Assembly (NCBI GenBank): GCA_036674765.1
Contig: JARVKI010000007.1
Span: forward strand, 434,001-498,000
Reading direction: 5' to 3'
Source of the DNA: Seiridium cupressi
Lineage: Eukaryota; Ascomycota; Sordariomycetes; Amphisphaeriales; Sporocadaceae
DNA length: 64,000 nt
Under the pieces are notes generated by a model that saw only the letters and a program-made list of their open reading frames with translations, ran no database searches and was not told the origin of the DNA. The position numbers were made by a program, and so were the translations under genes. This document shows positions 11,701 to 23,700 of this stretch, in pieces; the stretch's first letter is position 1; the number at the start of each line of letters is the position of its first letter.

Positions 11701-14700
11701 ATGCCTTGACGTTCCGAGGGTTTCCCGGTGGCTCCTGCATTGAAGGCGTTCGACATGACTCCGGTTCCAGAATAGAACGTGTCGCACACTCCCAGGATAA
11801 GAGTAAGCCATATGATTCTCTGTCCCCCGTCGAGTCGAACCCCCGGTAGTTATAATTTACGATTGGGACTGGAAACTATACGAATCCATTCACCGACAAA
11901 GCACTGCCCACACGTCGCTCGATATAGCAACCGATGTTGGCTTCCAGACTGATTGCGATGCAATACACAAAATGGTCTGCCCGACTCCATGAACGGTGGC
12001 TCTCCCCTGTGGGTGTGCGTCGATATCTCGTCGACTTTGTCCTATGACCCCGTCTCCAACCATCACGACACATCACTGAAGACTTTGGATACAAGAGTAT
12101 CTATCGCCCGTTACATGACGCCATCAACCATCCTTCTTTTTCAAAAGACTGACGGAGAAGAGGTTATGGATATCGACCTGACCGTCTTGAAACAAAGGCC
12201 CATGAATGATGACATGTCGTATGTCTGGGATTGTGCAATCTCGGGCTACTCAAAGACGTACTGACTATTAGGGCCCACGAGAATTTCGTACCAACCTTGA
12301 TTCATGTGACACCGGTCCTGAACTTCGATAAGGTGCTAGGATTCTTCTCCGACTAGGGTTATTGGCGTATGAAAGAAGATATGTCTCCTTCGCCTCTGCC
12401 CTCGTGCTATATATCAGCACCTGTGGCGGTGTTGAAATGCTCTGGTTTACCGAGGACAGTCTCACAAACCGTTGGGACTTTCACACAGTCATCGACCGAA
12501 GATTCATTTGCAACGCTATAACATCCCAGCTGTGCGAGTCATTAGACGGGCATGATATTAGTTATGGGACCGAAGCGGTTGGTGCAAGAAGTTCGACGGC
12601 CTCAAGATACATTGGCTGCTTCTCGGTATACCACTGCTAGCCTACAGCCACTTCTCTCGATTGTCGCCCAGCATGCCAGACTGACCTGCTCTTTATATCC
12701 ATGAGAGTACTACTTTGTGGAACGCTCTGTACATTGAAGGGGCCTTTGCGACACTGGTAAAAAGGGGCTAGGTGACGCAGAAGCGCTGTTCCTCGGTAGG
12801 GTCACCTACTGTATGCTATGACCAGAGCAGCACCGGCACCAAGGCAGATCCCACCCGGAAAGGTTTGAGCATTCTCGAAGTGGGAATCGCTGATCCAAGC
12901 TGCCTGTTGACCGAAACAGAAGCATGTCTCCAACTTCACAATGCACGGAGGAGCAACATAGCTGCACTAGTCAGTGAATCGATTCGTGAGTTTCCCCGAA
13001 CATGTCATCACAAGCTCTTTAACATTAACGCAAATTGAAGATGGTGTTAACTTACTGCGCCTAGGTTGCCTTCACCAAAGACTATTGCATCCAGTACCAG
13101 TCTGAGAGTGGATTTTTCGAAATTAGCGATCTGATCGACGACGAGCAGGTCTTTATGGCCAACAGTACGTGTGCAAGAGTATTACAAACGCTGAAAATCG
13201 ACCCGACGGGTATATCGAGAAAAAGCAGTACGCAACCTCTATTTGTCGCTAGAATACGGAAAACAACCGTGATCTAACCGTATTTTAGGCCTTGGACCTC
13301 CTCAATCGGATGTCAAACTCCCGTATACCTCACTGTCTGAGAGAGAGTTGAAGCGATGATATCCATATAGTGCCAAGCATCTAAGCACAAACTCTGACCA
13401 TACTCAACCAGAGTAAGCTGAGATCGTGTAAGAGCAGTCATCAGTGCCAACAACTCTTTAGCTAATTTGTGGCATATACCCTTTAGTATATACACCATTG
13501 CGAACATGAGCAAGCTGCGCAGGGGCAATGATGGAACTATCGTTGTCCATAAATACAAGAATGTTTCATCATGATCACCGTTTTTTAACCTGGCTAGATG
13601 GGTGGTGGCACGGAGATGGATTCAGTGCCCCATTTGTCTGCCCCAAGAACTGTTTATCTCAATAGAACTAAACATGGCCTGCAGCATCAGAAACTCCGAA
13701 CGCTGGCCGACTTTAGGCTTCAGATTATTAGATCAAGGTTCTCAACTGTGGGTTGCATCGGATTCCACTTCAATTACTGAATCAAAACCTCGTGTAGTTG
13801 GGACTTCCTGGATGTGACCAAGAAGAAACGAGCTCCAACAGGAAAGAAAAAAGAAAAACAATTACAAATCGCAGTTATTAAAGGTTCAAAGTACAAGTAT
13901 CCTAACTAATTGGAAGTGGCAGACATGTAGTGAGTACAATAATGGAAGCATTATGGAGAATGTCTCCAAAAAGGAGGAACTCAGCTCATACTGAAGCTTG
14001 GTTCGCACGACAGCAGGCACTGAGTTAGAATTAGGAAATGGTGTGTATCATCAAGTCATCGAGTGAGTGTTAAAATCCAAGAACATAATACAACCGAGCT
14101 AATATTTACACAAACAGGCCCAAGAAGACTTCAACGGCGACCTAGCTTTGCAAAAATGATCAAGTCACTGTTGAGCTTTGTCGAAACACATCGAAACAGA
14201 TCTCGCGCCGCGCTCCACGCAAAGGAGCAGAACGATTGGATCTGAAGTTAAAGCAAATGATCAAGGTCCACGGTCCTTCCTAGAATCTTTAAGAAGAGAG
14301 CTACAAACCTCGTCGTGAGCAAGCTTATTAATAGCTCTATAGATCCGGGTCGCCAACATCACTGCTATTGATCTCTAATGGGACGCTAGGTCTTTGGAAT
14401 GAATGCCAAATTTTGGCAGCTTCGCGGAGCTGAGACCATATAAGTCATGGACGGAACTGGTGTAGTTGATGTCAAAAGGTACGATGGCAGTATTCAGAGA
14501 GAACTCGGATGACGCTAAAGACCACAGGTTGGTCGTGCACAGGAAAGAAACGAATTTCTTTTGGTTGTGGCATCATGACTGCTAAAGGTTCAAGGGGGAC
14601 TCTCGGTTACAAGAACTATCCAAACATGGTAAAGCATAATAACATCGTCTGTGGAAACAGAGAGAAAGACCATCTTACTCTCTACTATGCTAATCTAGTA

Positions 14701-16941
14701 CCAGCTCTTGAAGCATCACCACGTTGCTTCAATGCACAAACTTTTCGATGCATTGTGAGGAAGCTAGTGCGGAAGCATCAAAGTTCCCTTCTCCGCAGGA
14801 CCCGGATGGGCTTCATGCCAGAGTTGCAATGCCAGGTCCACTGATCATGTCGGTTGCCGCTGGCCAATTTCACTGGAGCTTCTCCTGCTCCTGCACCTCT
14901 GCGTCCCACCGGTGGCATGACTCATAGGTTCGTATTAAAGGTTTGCCCCCCGGTCGATATCGAAGCCAACCCCTTGGGTGGATGTAGGGCACTACACTCA
15001 CCCTAGGTGGTATGGCTCTATGTTAATGTACTGATATGTACCGACGACACAACGACGGGTTAAATAAATGTCTGCTGACTGCGAACCTCGTTAGTGCTGC
15101 ATGGAAGGTTGCTGTGCGTGTTGCAGCTCATGTACTTCGACTTGGATATAGTCCCAAACAGGTATGCTGAACGACCGAGATGAAGACGCAGACACTACAT
15201 ATACTGACGTGCTTACAGCGCATTAGTTTCGTGTCGGCCACTTTACGGTTTTTTTCTCTGAAAAGGGTGCGAGATACTCCCCATTGGGGCGGGAAATTGC
15301 AGTAAGCCATTCGGATGATCAGAGGTCACATTGCTGCAGCTTACGCTCTCTCCTGTATCGGCAATGCAGAGTATGACGTCCCGCTACTACGCTCCTACCC
15401 ATTTGAGAAAAAGGCTTTCTATGGATTCGGACACGTCATGCAATATACTTGGCAGAGCTGAGGGTTTGCAGGACAAATGACCATAATAGGAGAAGCTTGA
15501 TAGGCAACGGAAGAATCCAGCGGAGTGCCTGGCCGAGACCACGGGCTCTGGGTTTTGATCTGATCTGTCAAAATTTCCCCACAATACGACGAGGGAGATC
15601 TACTATAGATCCCTGGCCCCCTTTTGCCAGGGGCCGTTTCCGGCTCAAGTGTATACGTAGCGCCACAGCGCGTAGCAGGGAAACAGCTGTGGCCTGCAGC
15701 AACGACAGGCATCAAAAGGAAGGGAGCCATGGCATTGTGCAGGTGGCAGGCTGACGTGAATCTATTGCATTTGGATGCCACAAGAGGGGGTGAAAATCCG
15801 TTGGCAGCGGATGGCGCGCTCGCTAAAGTGGGTAGAGCGCTCGGCATGCAGCCCTCGAAAGGAAGAAGAAGGTTTTTTTTTCTTTTTTTCTTTTTCAGCT
15901 TACCAGCTCAGGTGCTGAGCTTCGCCCAAATTGGTTCGCCCTGGCTGCAGCCTGGGAAGTTTCAGCCGCCCCGAGCTGCGGTTTCTCCGCCCAAAGTGGA
16001 TTGAGCGCGGGCGATCGATTCCATATTGGGCCTGAGCTCGAGATCTGCAGCATGCATTGGCTTATACACACAGTCGTGTCTTCAGAAGAGCTGGCCGTTT
16101 GACAGCAGACCCCATTTCCTGGGGGGCCAACAGCATGCAGAACATGGTGCTCGCGGTAACCTGCATCAAGAAATTGTGTGTGGGCTTGTCTGCAAGGGGA
16201 TGGAGTATGTGGCCCCGGCGGCAAAACCAGTGGACAAAGTACGACCGGGGTTGGGAACTGCTTCCTCTCGATGGAGATGTGTCAGTTGACGCAAGCCACG
16301 GCATCCTAACCGTGCGGGCTCAGTCGAGCAGCCTCGATGTCAAAGAGGGAAGTGAGGATAACGAGATCGAGAAGGGAGAACCGAGCAAAATAGCACTGAT
16401 GGGAAGTCGTAGTCAACCGAGTATTCACCTCTTCCAGTGGCGTCCGGATCACGCTGGGAGTCCAGGCCCTGAGGTCAGGATTCTATCCGGGACGGGCTGC
16501 CGAGACTAGGCCTGCCGCCCCATGACGTCTATGGCAACGATCAACATTGCATCTGAGCCAAGTGTTTAAGTTCCCAGGGACTGAAAAGTGCCAGGAGGTA
16601 GGATACCAATCCGACTCAGAAAGGCGCGACTAACGCACCGGCCTGCTTTGACCATGGCAAGGGGATGCTGAATGGGTATGCAATTTCAGATTTGGCTTGC
16701 CGATTCTGCAAACTCGAGGATGTAATCGTCAATTGTGCGACGGTGCATATGGCACCCAAGGGGTATAAGATGTTGATCAATTCCAGCGTTCTGGCATGGG
16801 CCAGAAGTGGAGCCTTTTCAATTCATTATACTCTGCTGCTGTGTTCGAAGCGTTCTTCATTTCACTTTCGTGGGCCCCACAGTACCCGTTAAGTCGAAAG
16901 GGAAGAAGTCAGATCTTAGGTAATCACGTCGAATTCACAGG
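8751..16941. other. long gene-poor spacer (about 8.2 kb)
   Basis: No gene can be supported. Base composition is more balanced than in the AT-rich island, but frames are broken. The longest are a 143-residue minus frame (9961-9530) with some hydrophobic stretches and a 142-residue minus frame (15847-15419). Several adjacent short plus-strand frames between 11950 and 13200 change frame repeatedly and could be the remains of an old gene, but no family can be named. Polypyrimidine runs occur near 15872-15898. No tRNA, rRNA or CRISPR-like repeat was seen. Confidence 0.4.
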
Positions 16942-17505
16942 ATGAAGAGTCGAAAGGCCATCACCAACACACAACGCCGTGCACTGCGGAAGTGGTTCTT
17001 TGACTCTACGACCAAGAACGGTACCAAAACACACGCCGACGCCTCGGTCTGGTGGGAAAAGAAGTACGGCTACTACCTCAACTCGAGTACCGTAAGCGAG
17101 ATCCTCAGCTACAAGTACGACCCGTTGGACGATGTCTCCGCAGACCCGGCATACTGCCAGATCGACACGCGCAAGAGGCAGCGGCCGCCAAAGTGGGAGA
17201 CGCTAGAGGAGGAACTGATCAAATGGGCGTTCTGGCACGAATGCGTGGCAGGCAACGGGCCCGTTACAGGCGCCATGCTCAAGGACCGCGGCACCGAGCT
17301 CTGGAACACGCTCGAGTGCCACCGGGGCTTGCCCATGCCTAAATGGAGCGAGGGGTGGCAGTGCCGGTTCAGGTCTCGCTACGCACATCGCAAGGAGAAG
17401 ATGGTCGACGAGCTGGCGCGGAACAGCAGCTGCAACAGCAGCAATAGCGAGAGCGGCGATTACGGGAGCCCGGATCCTTACGAAATTGGCCACTACCATT
17501 GGTAG
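16942..17505 (+). CDS. CENP-B/Tc5-type helix-turn-helix DNA-binding protein
   Basis: Single-exon gene of 187 aa with GC-rich codons, clearly more gene-like than its surroundings. Residues about 5-60 match a CENP-B N-terminal/Psq-type helix-turn-helix (ITNTQRRALRKWF, then the STVSEIL recognition helix). Residues about 75-150 match the second, Tc5-type HTH seen in CENP-B and pogo/Fot1 transposases (WETLEEELIKWAF, PVTGAMLKDRGTELW, KWSEGWQCRFRSRYAHRKE). The tail is Ser/Asn-rich. The DDE nuclease domain of a transposase is absent, so this is either a domesticated DNA-binding module or the preserved 5' part of an old pogo-like element. No terminal inverted repeats were found beside it. The role is unknown, probably sequence-specific DNA binding in the nucleus. 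A link to the NRPS pathway is not shown. Confidence 0.8.
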   Translation: MKSRKAITNTQRRALRKWFFDSTTKNGTKTHADASVWWEKKYGYYLNSSTVSEILSYKYDPLDDVSADPAYCQIDTRKRQRPPKWETLEEELIKWAFWHECVAGNGPVTGAMLKDRGTELWNTLECHRGLPMPKWSEGWQCRFRSRYAHRKEKMVDELARNSSCNSSNSESGDYGSPDPYEIGHYHW

Positions 17506-20500
17506 CTTGGGAGGGGCCAGGGGAGAAGACGTGCGTGCGCGTCTCAACGATTCGGAAAAACAAGCGGTCTTTGGTGGCGCTGATGTGCAGGTTTGAGTGG
17601 GTGAAGATTGGCCGGATATGTATGCATCCGTTGGGTCTTGATTGTCGGAACATTTGCCCATTGTTGGCGCCATGGAGTTTAGTGGATACCAAATACGGAT
17701 AGGGTCTTTGCTTCTGGGATATAGCCATTGATTGAGCCGGTTGGCTGCATCTTCTGCTTCTGGCTGTTCTCCTGTTTTTTTATTTTTACTTTTATTTGTT
17801 CTCCCTCCTCCCTAATCCCACCTCCCGAAAGAGACCCCTGCTGGCGCCCGCCCTCTGGTTGTGGGCGTCTCTTCGAGTTCGCAAATCCTGCCAATCTCGA
17901 TCAGGGAAAACACGTGGGGGAGAGAGCCTGTATGTGCAGGGACATGGTGCTTCTATTGGGGTAGTAGTTGGTATACCTGGGTTCAGCCACTCGACTGGAC
18001 GCTGCCGCTAGTTCCTGGTGTCTCTAGCTCAATATAATCAAGTAAAACGTGCATAGGTGGAAGACTAGATTCCGCGCCGCTTGCAACTTGTTTTCTGGGT
18101 CTAGTGCAAATGTAAAAAAAGAAGCAAAGCGGGGATATGCATGTCAATGTCAATCTGCAAGGCTGACCGGCGCCCCCGCCGCTGGCCGGCACCTGTGCGT
18201 TTCCGTGATAGTCTGCTGCTTCGTTTGCTTCGTTCGCTTGGCACGCCGGGCCAATCACGCCCGTTGCTGGCCATGGGAAGACATAGGCCTCAGTTATTGA
18301 TTGCAACCATCCACAATGGTGCCATACTAATCGACAAAAATAACGACGGCTTGCTCGGCCGAACAGAGACAGAATGCACCGGCTGACGTCCTACTTGAAG
18401 CGGCCGTAATAGTTAGCGATGGAACCGCTCATCTCGAACTCCGTGAGGGTCCACATCCTTGCCGATCGTCGACCAGCGGTCCCACTTGGATGTAGTATGT
18501 AGCGCCATCGTGGTTCCTCGATGGGGAATCTAGGAGTAACCGAAATGATAGCCCTATGAGTTTGTGTGCCTCTAGATCGCTCTTGACATAATAACCTTCC
18601 GGATCAGGAAGGGTTCTCCTCATGGGTATCGCCAAAACAATATCAGATCCTCTGTCGTCAGCGATAGGAGCTTAGCCTTGGAGTAACAAGCAATGTACTA
18701 TAACGACCAGTACACTGCACGCATACCTTTCCCCAGTCCTCTCGTTCCTGAATTCGTGATTGCCGATATTGGGAAATTTTACTGCATGGAGAGGGAATGT
18801 ACAGTATAGCAGAGTAAGGCCTTGATCAATTGAGATCGCCGCGAGGACTTACCCGAATAGTTCGTACATCGGCATGACGCAGGGGGGGTTGATCGTGGCA
18901 CCGGAAAATTCGACAAAAATCTTTGCAATGCGTTCGGCTAGCCTCCATCGAGCCTTCCGTATTCTCAGGCCAACCAGCGGAGTCGAAGCTCCACGGTGGT
19001 GCAGCTGACGGTCGTGGAACCTGTATTTTTGAGACAATCACCATTATGTCGAGCATGCACACTTGGATGCAACATCCATCATTATGGTAGGGCCAGCCTA
19101 GAGGGCCGCCTGGAGGACCTCGATCGTTGGTACTTGCTTGGCCAGAATCATCGCATACATGCCGCATGGCGGGGCGCGTAAACGAGCTCAAGTCGTTCTG
19201 CGTACAACCCAACCTCGCCATGAGCCTTGAAAACTCGTACTTCCTCGATCGCATGGTTGATATTACGACCGGGCCAAGGTGCCGCCGTCGGCAGTTGCTT
19301 TGTGGAGTGATTGAGCCAAGCCCACATCCCCGAGACCAATTTTCCGAATGTGAGAATGGGCAATGTGGAAATATGTCCAACACGGACCCATGATGTCAGC
19401 TATACTCACGCTTCACCACAAGTTACGAGCACAGCAACTGAAAAGATTGCGCAAACACACTGCTTTCAAGGGTTGTTGTAGCCGCAGTTACGCTAATTTC
19501 TCTCTCGATCGTCGGGATTTCCAATACAGTTCCTCGCGGTGCCGCCCTCCGCGCTGGGCCTCAGACTGGAACCTCCTACTGTATGAGCTGGAGTAGGATA
19601 TAGGAGGTGTGGTCGGGTGATGTCGGTGATCCAATCAACCCACTCGTACATATTCGTGTGATCCCGCGCTAGAGAAGCAAGCAAAAAGGCTCGCCCGGAC
19701 TTGACGGTTGCTGAGTTGAAATCATACGATGAGACGTCACCATAATAGCTTCAAAGGAAAGAGACCAGGTTTAAATGGTGTTGAGGCTCCGGCATGAAGA
19801 GCAGATGTGGCAGAGCCGCGTGATGCGGCCGCCAGGTCTCGAACATGCTGTGTCGGCCGCTCGCAGACCACACGGCGCTGTGCACAGCAGAACGCTCGCC
19901 ATGCAGGTCTCAGACTCATCCAGATGCCTGATGCCTGCCCAAGGATGCGCTTTTGCGCGTCACGCGTCGGAGAGGGAGGGACTTCAGTGCATGCGCCCCT
20001 TGGACGGCAGAGAAGTTATGAAGTCAGCATAAGGTTTTAGTTCCAGAAGGCGCCTCACACGCTCAGCCGCGCGTCGGAGAATATAGGTGGGTAGTGGTGT
20101 AGCCACCAACGGCGATTATGGAGGGATGAACCATGCCGCTTGTCAGCCCTAATTGAGAGACGGCTGCTGGCTACGTACTTCTGTTCTTGGTCGACGGCGC
20201 GGACCGTGGCGCCAGTCAGTGCAAAAGGCGCTTGTGTTTGGCGGTCAACAATGGACACTCGAGGAAACTGAAATGAAATTTCCGATTGATCACGCTAGAT
20301 GCCCGACCTCTTTCAAATAATGTACCCATCCACTTCTCCGCCCTGCCCCACGACAAGTTCTCCACCGTTCAGGGGATCGTATGTACATACGTACATGTAC
20401 ATACGCATGTGGTCCGGTCAACTGGTGCACTGCTTCGGCAGTACGGATGTACGTGACGAGATGCTCCACCTATTCCCGACAGCCGGGCAGCCAATGAGAG

Positions 20501-20702
20501 AGCAAGCACGCATGGTAGCGGGCGATCACATCGCAGTGTGTCCGGTCAAGGATGCAACACGTGTCTGCCAGCAGGGAATGAACGACGGAGAGGACGGAGA
20601 AGAAAAAGGAACGTTGGGTAAGTGATGGCTGCCACGACAGCGACCGAGAATGCGACCCCCACCATGACCGGCACACCGGCAGACCGACATTCGGCCAACA
20701 CC
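17506..20702. other. gene-poor spacer upstream of the transporter 3' end
   Basis: No gene can be supported. Minus-strand frames at 18826-19383 and 19148-19363 overlap each other and have no motif I recognise, and they may be remnants. Nested palindromes lie at 20379-20400, about 300 bp beyond the transporter stop codon. Confidence 0.4.
20379..20400. repeat. nested palindromes
   Basis: A perfect 12-bp palindrome, GTATGTACATAC (20379-20390), directly abuts a 10-bp palindrome, GTACATGTAC (20391-20400). Related ATGTAC/GTACAT words continue on the right. It lies downstream of the ABC transporter gene and its function is unknown. Confidence 0.7.
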
Positions 20703-23700
20703 TCAATTTCGTCCAATCGCCTCAGCTTCCCTTAATCCTTGTTCTCCGGCAACATGCATGGGCGACTCGTACAGGGATCTGAAAGCTGAGGGACGCGTGA
20801 GAAGATCACGTGGATTACCCTGTTCGATGACCTTGCCACTGTCAAGCACTAGAACCCTGTCGAAGTCCGCAATCGTGTCTAGACGGTGAGCAACTGACAA
20901 CACAGTCGCATGCTCGAACTTGTCCTTCACAATCGACATCATGAGCTCCTCCGATTGGGCATCGAGACTAGAAGCAAATGCTCGTTAGCAATCCGTTCTT
21001 GCCAATTGAACGGCGACAAGCATTGGGCACGTACCTGCTTGAAGCTTCATCCATGACTACGATTTTGGAATGGTTTAGCAAGGCCCTGGCCAGGCTAAAT
21101 AACTGCTGTTGGCCCTTTGAAAAGAGTTCGTCGTTGACCTGGGCATCAAGGCCACCTTTCGCCTCAATGACATCCCAAAGCTTCACAGCGCGTAATGCCT
21201 GAACGATGCTCTCATCTGACGACAGACGATGCGGGTCGCTGTTCAGACGGACAGTTCCAGAAAGAAATACGGGATCCTGGGGTACGGCCGTGAGTCTCTC
21301 TCGCAGCGTCTCGCGAGGAATGCGGGAGATGTTGTGGCCGTCAATCGTTATTGAGCCCTTGAAGTTGATAAGGTGAAGCAGGGCCAGAAGTAACGAGCTT
21401 TTTCCGCTGAAATAACGAAGTCAGTGGTACCGTATCTCTCTGCATGGGGTTTGCTCAACCTACCTCCCGCTGCGACCGCATATACCTATCTTCTCTCCAT
21501 GATTGATACGCAGCGAAATACCCGAGAGTGCCGTCCGATCGTCGCCGTCTTTATATGATGCTGTGACATCCTCGAATATCATTGCTCCGGATGCTGGCCA
21601 GGACGCCGAAGGATGTTGAGCCTCATCTGCCATATCCTCTTCTGGGGTTGACTCTTCATATCGCTTCACGCGTGCGACAGCCCCTATCGATGTTTCGAGC
21701 ATTGTCCAGCTCGTGATAGCCGACTTGAGTGCAGCACTGAGGTTCATGATGTTGAATAATGCGACACCAGCAAATCCCACGCTTGTCGAGTTTCTCAGGC
21801 TTACAGCGACTGCGATCAAAACTACCGCCAGGCATGCTACAATTAGATCCAACACAAGATTCAGCCATCGCTGGATACTGTAGAGAAGGTAAAACGGTTT
21901 CTGGGAGTAGTCTAGGCGCTCGTCGGCCTTTGCGATCAAATCTCCCTGCCATCCGAAAGCCCTGATAGTAGCCAAGCCGTTCAAGGTCTCCAAGAATTGT
22001 GCACTATGTTGTAGTAAGTAGAAATCCCGGCGAGGGCTCGCCGTCGATGCCAGAGCCTCCGAGAAAGGGCTGGGAATGGACTCACTAGATGGGGCTTTTC
22101 GCATCCAAGTCCAAGAACCGAAGTTGTCTCGAAGTTCTCAAGTAGAATCTCTGCAGGAGCCAGAGCCCCCCAAAGAGAATTGGGTACCCAATCAGCAACC
22201 ATGCAGATGCTGGTATAATCATGAATGCTTGGGCGACGCATGTAAGACCATCTTGGCAAGGAAATAGAATGTCAGCCACGTTGCATTTGAGCTGGTGGAA
22301 CTCGGGGGCCGACGAGTGTATAACATACTGCAAACAAAGTTTATCAGCGAAAACGGTAATTCCGCATCAATGAGATTGATGTCCTGACTAAATCTGTAGA
22401 CATGTCAGCTAATTAGGTGCTTCGTACTTGCCCTGCGAGTGGAATAGTACCGATTGGTAATAGAGCCGGTGTCAGTCGAGCTGAAGAAGAACAAGGGTGC
22501 CCTATATTGTGTAAGTAAAACGGAAAGGTTGCGTTATAGGAGACTGCTTTGCACCTGAGTGTACATCTTAAAAGAGTATAATGAAGCTTCGACCCGGAGA
22601 TGACGGCGAGGTTCAACAAGACATGCCTATGCCAAGTAATAAGATGTCAGAACCCGATTCATTGCACTTCATCTGGTAGCATCGATTCTGATTCGCTCAC
22701 AACTTACCAACAAATCAATACCAGTGATACCAGCGCGGCAAATTCCAATGCAGTAAAGATGCCTAGCCACTTGCCGTTGTGCATATTAGGCTCAGTATCA
22801 TTGGACTCGCCCCACCAGGAAAGGATGATTTCTAATTGCCATCAGTAGTAAGTCTAATTTGACAAGTAAGCCAAGTGCACTAACCTGGAAACTTGATGCA
22901 AAACACAAGAGTGATCTCGAGTGCAAAAAACACAACTGTTTTGGGCCAACCGAATGTCGAGAAGTAATACTTGTACACTGATCCGTCACCAAGTCGCTGA
23001 GTTTCTGGATCGACAGACTTCTCTCCTAACGGCGCGACAGGCTTCGATGGTTCGAGCTCCGAGATCTTCTGATTGGCAGCGTTCTCGAGTGTCTGTTCTG
23101 AGGCGGAAACGATACTTTGGAGTTCGGAGAAGTTTTTGTTCCGGTCGGTGAACTTCTCAGGTGGCCCTTGCTTGAGAAGACGACCCTTCGAGTCGAGCGC
23201 AATGATCCAGTCGGCTTGGGCTAAGAGTTGTGCTGGCACACACTTAGAGGAGAATTCCAACTATATCGCTCGCAGCGGGCACTTACTGGCATGCGTCACC
23301 AAGATCGCTGTTATCCCATTGGCCTTGAGTAGCCCCCCAGGACCAAAGACATCATGCATGACGCGTGACTGAGTCTCCATGTCTAGACCACTGAAGACGT
23401 CATCAAACAATGCAATAGCCCGTCTGGAGTATACAGCCCTCGCAATAGCCTATTCTGACGCTTAGTACACCATAGTCGTGAAGGAATAAGCGTGAATCTA
23501 TAAACTCACGAGCCGCTGTTTCTGCCCTCCGCTAAGACTTAAGCCGTTGCTCCCTACAATCACCTGATCGCCTACAGCAAACCGAGCGATGTCTTCCTCG
23601 AGGGCGCATGCTTTGATCACTTGACTGTACCAAATCGCGTCGAAATGGTTGGAACCGAGGACGTTGGCGCGTAGTGTTTCATTTGCCAGCCACGGGTTCT

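Noticed and set aside
11953..13200. Series of short plus-strand frames that might be an eroded gene
   Set aside because: Frames change often and no domain can be named. It is mentioned only as a possible remnant.
18826..19383. 185-residue minus-strand frame
   Set aside because: It overlaps a second minus-strand frame of similar quality, and no motif is seen in either.
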